A stretch of DNA of 35,334 bases, taken from contig CALXAD010000021.1 in the NCBI GenBank assembly GCA_944386195.1, positions 1 to 35,334 of the forward strand, written 5' to 3'. Source of the DNA: an uncultured Clostridia bacterium. Lineage in GTDB: Bacteria > Bacillota > Clostridia > TANB77 > CAG-508. The notes below the pieces were generated by a model, which saw nothing but the letters and a program-made list of their open reading frames with translations, was not told where the DNA came from and did not search any database. Shown in pieces: positions 29,576 to 35,334 of the stretch (the first letter of the stretch is position 1; each line of letters starts with the position of its first letter). A program made the position numbers and the translations under genes.

Positions 29576-30618
29576 TTATTTAATAAGATAAAGTACAAAA
29601 CGAAAAGAATTATCATCATATTCACTACCAGAATTATTAAAACAATGAGAAGCTGCACTATTTCCATAACTTCCTCCTCTACAAACAAATTGGTAGTTTA
29701 TATCCTTTAAGCTTTTTTCTGCAACATATTCCCAACAATTTCCTTCTAAATCATATATATTACACACTCTATCATATTCATTTTGCCCTGATGTTGCTAA
29801 TAAATTTGTATGTCTATTTTTATTAACTTCTTTTACATTGAATATATTTCCTTTTCCATCATTTTTTCCATCTATAAATGACATCGTTACATCCCATTGT
29901 ATCCCTGAACATAATGCACTTTTTACATTCGGAGTGTTTATAAAAGTTTTTGATGTTTTTTTGCACTCTTCTTGAGCAATTTTATTCCACACCGTTGCTC
30001 CCTTTTTGCTCACTAGAACATTAATATCTCCATTTTTTCATTTCCTGCTTCATATCTCGATATATAAAATCCTCCTGCTTTTAATACTATTTCTTTTTCT
30101 TTTTGCTCTTCTGTAATGCTACTATCTGTACATTTTATTCCATCTGGTAAATAATTAGTATCTGCATAAGCATTTTTGGAAACATCACTATCTTCATAAT
30201 CTAAATTTCTTTTATATTCATCTTCACTTGATACTGGTATCCAAACAAATTCATTTCCTTTAGAATCTATTATTACTAATCCATCTTCTACTGTATTCTC
30301 TCCTTCAACCTTAGACACTGCAAAACCTGCCGGTATTGTTACGGTTTGTTCATTCTTATCTTTATATATTGTATTACTTAAATTTGTTGTTGCTTCTAAT
30401 GCTGTTAATTTTATTAATTCATCTTCTTGTGCTTTTTCCGTTTCTTCCTTAGCATTCTGTGCTTGTGTTAGTATTCCATTTTCACCTGTTAGCATTGAAA
30501 TTGATACACCTGCAAGAATTAAAAGCACAATAATAGTTATAACAAGAGCAATTAAAGTAATACCATTGTTCTTAAGAAATAAATTGTTTGTTTTAATAAT
30601 ACTTTTTGTTTGTTTCAT
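29576..30618 (-). pseudogene. Prepilin-like protein with FGE-sulfatase (SUMF1-like) domain, frameshifted
   Basis: Two frames make one protein of about 347 residues. 30013-30618 encodes a type IV prepilin-like N-terminus (NNGITLIALVITIIVLLILA) with a likely cleavage after NNG, and the start of an FGE-like domain (EFVWIPVSSEDEY, GGFYISRYEAG). 29576-30013 gives the rest: YDLEGNCWEYVAEKS, VCRGGSYGNSAASHCFNNSG and NSFRFVLYL, the C-type-lectin-like FGE core. One missing A in the A6 run at 30033-30038 would restore AGNEKNGDINVLVSKKGATV. The FGE catalytic Cys pair is not evident, so this is probably a binding domain on a pilus-like or membrane stalk. It could be dead, phase-variable or a sequence error. 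Confidence 0.8.
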
Positions 30619-30687
30619 CTCTTCTTCTCCTTTTCCTTAGTTTTTTCAAAAATTCTTTTCTTTATGCATTTATTTTTTAAAGTTTTC

Positions 30688-30781
30688 TACTATGTATAAG
30701 CATACTATGTTTATATTTTACATATAAAAAATATGAATGTCAATAATATTTAAATAAAATTATAGGTTTACGCATAGTATG
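30688..30781. promoter_or_regulatory. TACTATG motif, three copies
   Basis: TACTATG at 30688-30694 and 30703-30709 (15 bp apart), and its inverse CATAGTA at 30773-30779, lie between the pilin-FGE gene and the divergent small HTH gene. Candidate operators for that regulator. Confidence 0.5.
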
Positions 30782-30838
30782 CATTTACTTAGTTGTTCTA
30801 AGCCTCATTTCGTGTTAATATTCTTTAGAGGTGAACAA

Positions 30839-31066
30839 ATGGAAGACTGGGGAGAAGTAAATTTAGAATTAGATGAATTTTTAAAAAGTCATCATATTAG
30901 CCGTTCTAGTTTATCTAGAAATGCACAAATACATTATGGACAATTATTAAAATATTGTAGAAATGATATGCAAAAAGTAGACTTAAATCTACTTGCAAGA
31001 ATTTGTAAAACGATTAATTGTGAAATAGGAGATATAATTAAGTATACTCCGCCTAAAAGCAAGTAA
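30839..31066 (+). CDS. Small Cro/C1-type HTH regulator
   Basis: 75 residues forming little more than one helix-turn-helix domain: LDEFLKSHHISRSSLSRNAQ, then IHYGQLLKYCRNDMQKVDLN and LLARICKTINCEIGDIIKYT, typical of the YozG-like HTH_26 group. Start 30839 is chosen for the TTAGAGGTGAACAA before it; an in-frame ATG at 30779 lacks a ribosome binding site. It is divergent from the pilin-FGE gene, with repeated TACTATG motifs between them. Confidence 0.85.
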   Translation: MEDWGEVNLELDEFLKSHHISRSSLSRNAQIHYGQLLKYCRNDMQKVDLNLLARICKTINCEIGDIIKYTPPKSK

Positions 31067-31179
31067 TCGTTTTTTATTTAACTTTAAATTAATCATTTAC
31101 TCTTTAGTTGTTTTGATTCTTTAATTATTATTTTTTTTAATATTAATCTCTTTTTATCTTTCAATTTTTTTCATGTTTT

Positions 31180-31237
31180 CTAGGCTTTTTATAAAAAAAT
31201 AAAAGCTAGAAAATAAAACTATTTTCTAACTTTTATA
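31180..31237. terminator. Overlapping terminator-like hairpins
   Basis: TTTTCTAG-G-CTTTT pairs with AAAAGCTAGAAAA, and the right arm can also pair onward (TAGAAAATA with TATTTTCTA, loop AAAC). T-rich flanks suggest termination from both sides. 31067-31180 contains nothing else I can assign. Confidence 0.6.
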
Positions 31238-31240
31238 GAA

Positions 31241-31272
31241 TGAGACAAAAAAGCTCCGTCCCTTTTGTATCA
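31241..31272. repeat. Dispersed hairpin repeat, copy 2
   Basis: TGAGACAAAA (31241-31250) pairs with TTTTGTATCA (31263-31272) with one mismatch. The loop AAGCTCCGTCCC is identical to that of copy 1 at 2201-2235. The GldG-like gene's TGA (31270-31272) is the end of the right arm. Confidence 0.85.
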
Positions 31273-32868
31273 TTTTTTTCTTCTTCTTACTTGCCATACT
31301 ATTATTCCTGCTAATACTATAATTAGTGGTACTGCAAATATTACTATTCTTATTATTAAATCTTGCTCTTGTGTTGCTGTGTATGTTACTGTTCCTGTGT
31401 CTTTTCTTGCTGTTATGTCTTCTGGTCTATCTACTAAATATGCAATTGAGTTTAATACTAAGTCTCTATTATATCCTAGTTGTATAGCTCCATATTGTGA
31501 ATTTTGACTTAATTGATAATCTGTAATAAAGTAATTTTCTCCATAAATAACTAATTTAGAAGTAACAGCTTGTTCTCCTGTTTCTTCATTTGCTTCTTTA
31601 ATTGTTTTATCAAGTTCAGCTCCTACAACAAAACTTCCTGTTTCTTCACCATCTACAGCACTGTTTTGACCTATATTAAAGTCTGTTCTAAAATATGCTC
31701 CATCACTTGTTAGAGCTAAATCTGTTTCGCTTACATTTTGTGTTTCTAAATTATCTTCATTTATATTAATCTTTGTTGCATTTACAAATATTACACCTGT
31801 AGTATTATATAAATCTTTTGTTACATCTGTATATTGTAATTCTGGAATTATTAAGTCAGGTGAACCTGTAAGCATTCTATCTGTATCTGTTTCTCTTATA
31901 ATTCCTGTACTAAATGGGTCTATACCATACATTGCTAAGATACTATTAACATTTGGGAAATCTTGGTTTTGTACTACTGCTGCATTAAACCATAAAATAT
32001 TTCCACCTCTGTTAATATAATCAGTAATAGCTTTTGTAGCTACATCATCAAAATCTTTTGATGGAGTAGTGATAACTAAAGTATCACAATCATCTGGTAC
32101 ACTTCCTGTTGCTAATACATCTAAAGTATCTATTTCATTTACTTCGTTAGATAAATACATACTTAAATAATACATATTTTTTGTTAATGAGAAATCACTA
32201 TATCCTTCTAAGAAATATACTTTTGGAACTTCATCTGTTGTTACTGATAAAATAGCACTTGTTAATTTCTCTTCTGCAATACTTATTTGTTCATATGTAC
32301 TTGTATCATATGTATATAAGTCTGCTTCTGTTAATACTTGTGACCTATCTCCACATTCAACTATTATTCCTTGAGTTCCACTTTCAATTCCATATTTTTC
32401 TGCTAAATCTGGTCTATTATTAATATCAATTGCTTCTGCATTAATTCTTTCATTTGCATTATGATATTGTTTTGCCAAATCCAAATTAGAGTTTTCGTCT
32501 GTATATCCTATAAAATAGATATTTACATCTTTATCTATATCTTTAACTCTTTCTTTACTTTCATCTGTTAATGTATATAGTCCTTCCTGTGTAAAATCTA
32601 AAGGTGCTAAATTTAAATTATGCATTACTGTATTTACTGCTAAAAATACTGCTATTAAAACTAATACTAAGATTATTGTTTTTGTTCCATTTATTAACCA
32701 TTTTTTCTTAATTGCTTTTATAAATCTATTTGGCTTTTTTTCTTTGTTTTTCTTTTTGTTTTCTTTATCTGGCTTGCTTTCTTTTTTGTTTTGTTTTTTA
32801 TTTTCTTTTTCTTGTTTTTTAGCTATTTTAATTTTTTCTTTTTCTTCTTTACTTTTCTTCTCTTTCAA
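31270..32868 (-). CDS. GldG-like ABC transporter auxiliary protein
   Basis: 532 residues: a long Lys/Glu-rich cytoplasmic N-terminus (1-50), one membrane helix (about 63-84), a large extracellular region with the family pattern FTQEGLYTLTDESKERVKDI, then GYSDFSLTKNMYYLSMYLSN, DTLVITTPSKDFDD and a C-terminal helix (about 505-526) ending RRRKK. This is the ABC_transp_aux/GldG family, found with GldA and GldF type components. The start is TTG at 32868 with GGAGGGAAGAAGA before it. The TGA stop is supplied by the dispersed hairpin repeat. Substrate unknown. Confidence 0.9.
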   Translation of the reverse strand: MKEKKSKEEKEKIKIAKKQEKENKKQNKKESKPDKENKKKNKEKKPNRFIKAIKKKWLINGTKTIILVLVLIAVFLAVNTVMHNLNLAPLDFTQEGLYTLTDESKERVKDIDKDVNIYFIGYTDENSNLDLAKQYHNANERINAEAIDINNRPDLAEKYGIESGTQGIIVECGDRSQVLTEADLYTYDTSTYEQISIAEEKLTSAILSVTTDEVPKVYFLEGYSDFSLTKNMYYLSMYLSNEVNEIDTLDVLATGSVPDDCDTLVITTPSKDFDDVATKAITDYINRGGNILWFNAAVVQNQDFPNVNSILAMYGIDPFSTGIIRETDTDRMLTGSPDLIIPELQYTDVTKDLYNTTGVIFVNATKININEDNLETQNVSETDLALTSDGAYFRTDFNIGQNSAVDGEETGSFVVGAELDKTIKEANEETGEQAVTSKLVIYGENYFITDYQLSQNSQYGAIQLGYNRDLVLNSIAYLVDRPEDITARKDTGTVTYTATQEQDLIIRIVIFAVPLIIVLAGIIVWQVRRRKK

Positions 32869-32880
32869 TCTTCTTCCCTC

Positions 32881-33561
32881 CTACCTTACACTTTTTCTTC
32901 TTTGCATTACTATAACCGTAAGAAGTAAGCACAATATTGTAAATGTGATATATGTTACAGTATCTGCAATATCAATTTGTCCTGATGGGAATTTAGAAAA
33001 CATATTAATTAATGAGAAATTTGTAAATATGTCACTAAATTGTGGTAAAAACCATGTCAATATGAAAAATCCTATTGTAACTACTCCTGCAATTATTTGG
33101 TTTTCTGTAATACTTGATGCAAGTATTCCAAATGAAATATAACTAATAGCAAGAAGTAAAAATCCAAATAGTGTAACTAATGCTGTTGTTATATGTGGTT
33201 TTCCAAAGAAACACAATATGCCAAAATATAAAAATGTACAAAGTTCTGTGATTATTACAATTATTGTTGCTGCAATAAATTTTCCTATTACTACTTTTGT
33301 TATACTAAGTGGTGATGTAAGTAGTAATTGTTCTGTTCCATTTTTTCTTTCTTCTGCTATTGACCTCATTGTAAGTATTGGTGTAATAAATGTAAGAATT
33401 GTTGCTCCTGAATAGAATATATATTCAAAGTTTGTGCTTGAATATTGAAATACATCTATATAGAAAAAGATACTAAACATTATTAAAAATAATCCAATAA
33501 AAACATATCCAACTGGTGAATAAAAATATGTTTTTAATTCTTTTTTTATTACTGCAAACAC
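32881..33561 (-). CDS. GldF-like ABC-2 permease
   Basis: 226 residues with six membrane helices. The N-terminal KKELKTYFYSPVGYVFIGLF and the loop ILTMRSIAEERKNGTEQLLL are diagnostic of the GldF/ABC-2 permease group. It starts at GTG, overlapping the TAG stop of the ATPase gene (TAGTG), so the two are translationally coupled. The GldG-like gene follows 12 bases downstream. Confidence 0.93.
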   Translation of the reverse strand: MFAVIKKELKTYFYSPVGYVFIGLFLIMFSIFFYIDVFQYSSTNFEYIFYSGATILTFITPILTMRSIAEERKNGTEQLLLTSPLSITKVVIGKFIAATIIVIITELCTFLYFGILCFFGKPHITTALVTLFGFLLLAISYISFGILASSITENQIIAGVVTIGFFILTWFLPQFSDIFTNFSLINMFSKFPSGQIDIADTVTYITFTILCLLLTVIVMQRRKSVR

Positions 33562-34503
33562 TATTTATTACCTCCTTCTATTATTTTCATGAAAGCATCT
33601 TCTAATGTACTATCTGCTTTCTTCATTTCAAATATAGTTATATTTTCTTTAGCTAGTTCTGTAAACAATATTTTTCTTAAATCCACTCCATCTTCTGATT
33701 CTATCATATATTGTTTTGTTCCATCTTCATTTTTTTCTACTAATTCTAAATTCTTTATTCCTGTTATTTTATCTTTTATATTTTCCATTTTATTTTCTGT
33801 ATCTTCTACTGTTACGTAAATACAATTATTATTAGAAACTTTATTTTCCAAATTTTCTGGCGTGTCTATTGCTACTATTTTTCCTTTATTTATAATAATA
33901 ACTTTATTACATATTTGACTAACTTCTGATAATATGTGTGAACTTAGTATAACTGTATGAGTTTTTCCTAATTCTTTTATTAATTCTCTTATTTCTGTTA
34001 TTTGTTTTGGGTCTAAACCAACTGTTGGTTCATCAAGTATTAATATCTTTGGTTCTCCAACTAATGCTCCTGCCATTCCCACTCTTTGTTTATATCCTCT
34101 TGATAAGTTTTTTATTAGTTTCTTTTGAACATCCTTTAGTCCTGTTTTTTCTATTATTTTTTGGACTTTTTCTTTTCTTTCTTTTCTGTTTACACCTTTA
34201 ATTTCTGCCATATATGTAACAAACTCTTTTACTGTTAAATCTGTATAAAGAGGTACTCCTTCTGGCATATAACCAATTTCTTTTTTAGCTTTTTTTGGTT
34301 TTTTTAACATATTATAGCCATCAATAACAATTTCTCCTTCTGTTTGTTCAATATAGCCTGTTAGCATATTCATAGTTGTACTTTTTCCTGCACCATTTGG
34401 TCCGAAGTAAACCTACTATTTCGCCTTCTTTGATGGTAAAACTGATATTGTCTACGGCTACAAGCTTTCCATACTTTTTTGTAACATTTTTTACCTCTAT
34501 CAC
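33561..34503 (-). pseudogene. GldA-like ABC transporter ATPase, frameshifted near Walker A
   Basis: From the GTG at 34503 (AAAGGAGGAATTTTTT before it) the frame reads VIEVKNVTKKYGKLVAVDNI and SFTIKEGEIVGLL, then breaks. One extra base at about 34404 turns GGACCAAATGGTGCAGGAAA (GPNGAGK) out of frame. The remaining 270-residue frame (33561-34373) has the signature NLSRGYKQRVGMAGALVGEP, Walker B ILILDEPTVGLDPKQ and the H-loop SSHILSEV. Without the shift it would be a normal ABC ATPase of about 313 residues. Permease and GldG partners are intact, so a recent mutation or a sequence error is likely. Confidence 0.85.
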
Positions 34504-34645
34504 AAAAAATTCCTCCTTTTCTCTTTTACATATAATTGCCTTTATATTATCATTTTAAAAATTTAAAGTAAAGTAATTCACAAAAAATTCACATATATAT
34601 CATTTTTTATATCCTTACGCATATAAGTTAAAGAGGTGTTTTTTT

Positions 34646-35251
34646 ATGGAACTCATTTCTACTTTTTTCTTAAGTTTTTTTCTTGTTTTTTTATCAGAAT
34701 TAGGTGATAAAACCCAACTTTTAGTTTTGTCATTTTCTACTAAAGATAGAGCAAAAAATATACTTTTAGGTGTAGCTGTTGGTACTTTTTTTAGCCATGG
34801 ATTAGCTATTCTTTTTGGTAGCAATCTTAGTGTTTTAGGTAATGATACTTTTAAAGCTTATTTAGAAGCTTTTACATATATTTCTTTTTTAGCTTTTGGT
34901 ATAATTGGATTTATTCCAAATAAGGATGATAAAAAAAATAATAAATCATCTTTCTTATCAAAAATTTCTAATATTAAAATAGCCCCTTTTATTATAATTG
35001 CAATAAGCATTATAATAGGTGAACTTGGTGATAAAACTTTTTTAGCTTCTCTTGGTCTTGGAATTAATTATCCTAATTGTAAAATTTCTTTAATATTAGG
35101 TTCTATTATGGGGATGGTTTTAAGTAATTCTTTAGCTTTATTTTTTGGAAGATTTTTAGGAAATAAGTTTAATCCTAAAATAATTAATATATTATCAAAT
35201 GTTTTATTTATTGTTTTTGGAATTGTTGGATTAATTAATTCTATATTTTAA
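34646..35251 (+). CDS. UPF0016/GDT1 (TMEM165) family cation transporter
   Basis: A 201-residue membrane protein with six helices in two similar halves. Each half has the E-x-G-D-K-T signature: SELGDKTQLLVL at about 17-28 and GELGDKTFLASLGLG at about 124-138. Bacterial members export manganese (MneA/Mnx type) and eukaryotic ones move Mn/Ca. AAAGAGGTGTTTTTTT precedes the ATG. The upstream 140 bases do not show an obvious yybP-ykoY manganese riboswitch. Confidence 0.92.
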   Translation: MELISTFFLSFFLVFLSELGDKTQLLVLSFSTKDRAKNILLGVAVGTFFSHGLAILFGSNLSVLGNDTFKAYLEAFTYISFLAFGIIGFIPNKDDKKNNKSSFLSKISNIKIAPFIIIAISIIIGELGDKTFLASLGLGINYPNCKISLILGSIMGMVLSNSLALFFGRFLGNKFNPKIINILSNVLFIVFGIVGLINSIF

Positions 35252-35293
35252 CTATTTTTGTTACTGTTCAGACTAGATAAAAAATAGAAATAG

Positions 35294-35302
35294 TTATCCA
35301 CA
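35294..35302 (+). promoter_or_regulatory. Single consensus DnaA box
   Basis: TTATCCACA is a perfect DnaA box. Next to it lies an inverted repeat TATTACAA/TTGTAATA (35306-35324). The window ends here, so clustering cannot be judged. Confidence 0.4.
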
Positions 35303-35334
35303 GAATATTACAAGGTTTGTAATACTAATGAAAT

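Noticed and set aside
288..30618. Diversity-generating retroelement linking the reverse transcriptase with the FGE-domain protein
   Set aside because: The RT belongs to a group II intron (domain V, maturase X and HNH domains). No Avd gene is seen, and I find no template copy of the 29580-29690 region with A-specific differences in the window.
13041..33842. Many plus-strand ORFs of 60-150 codons over minus-strand genes
   Set aside because: They are hydrophobic Leu/Ile/Phe-rich shadows of T-rich antisense sequence, lie inside well-recognised genes and lack ribosome binding sites.
34504..34645. yybP-ykoY manganese riboswitch before the UPF0016 gene
   Set aside because: The intergenic region is short and lacks the conserved GGGGAGUA-like and multistem features I would expect.

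Overview
The window is very AT-rich, with strong AGGAGG ribosome binding sites, TTGACA/TATAAT promoters and many short hairpin-plus-T-tract terminators. Its families (Spo0A-like response regulator, GHKL kinase, desulfoferrodoxin, CoA-disulfide reductase, minimal SUF genes, DacF-type carboxypeptidase, LCP protein) point to an anaerobic low-GC Firmicute, most likely a gut clostridium. This is inferred from gene content; no rRNA is present. Most genes lie on the minus strand.

Layout. 1-2200: a 5'-deleted group II intron (reverse transcriptase/HNH ORF with a frameshift, plus domain V) fused in frame to the start of a MutS domain I-like ORF, then repeats and hairpins. 2200-5815: thymidylate kinase with a small acidic gene, a class II Fic protein, dGTPase and a degenerate YraN-like protein. 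5842-6010: a 169-bp element with long terminal inverted repeats. 6187-10117: a probable signalling locus with a DUF6512-type membrane protein, an AgrC/VirS-like GHKL kinase, a 17-residue Trp-rich peptide gene, a Spo0A-like response regulator, a divergent XRE regulator and a small membrane protein. 10146-12273: ArsC/Spx-like protein, glucosaminidase, and Hsp20 with a CIRCE-like operator.

12464-12798 holds a compact locus that looks like a type I toxin-antitoxin system of the par/Fst kind. A 22-residue hydrophobic peptide and a convergent RNA share a bidirectional terminator, with direct repeats on both sides and a hairpin hiding the toxin Shine-Dalgarno. 13041-17740 is a thiol/oxygen defence block (CoA-disulfide reductase-rhodanese, thioredoxin, CcdA, Ham1-like pyrophosphatase, desulfoferrodoxin) followed by a ZIP transporter. 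An initiator tRNA-Met lies at 17911-17986. 18068-19847 is a DUF2207/LemA pair. 20232-23262 is a DtxR-like regulator, SufC and SufB/D operon with a VbhA/Fic pair directly behind it.

23330-28715 holds ComEA, DacF and an LCP/CvpA/DUF5711 envelope operon. 28813-30618 contains decayed genes: an AAA/DUF4143 remnant, a pilin N-terminus remnant, and a frameshifted pilin-FGE gene. 30839-34503 contains a small HTH regulator and a Gld-type ABC transporter whose ATPase gene carries a one-base insertion. The window ends with a UPF0016/GDT1 cation transporter and a single DnaA box.

The three items most worth following are the type I toxin-antitoxin candidate, the peptide/kinase/Spo0A-like module with its attenuator-like leader, and a dispersed hairpin whose two copies, 29 kb apart, each supply the stop codon of the gene they abut.
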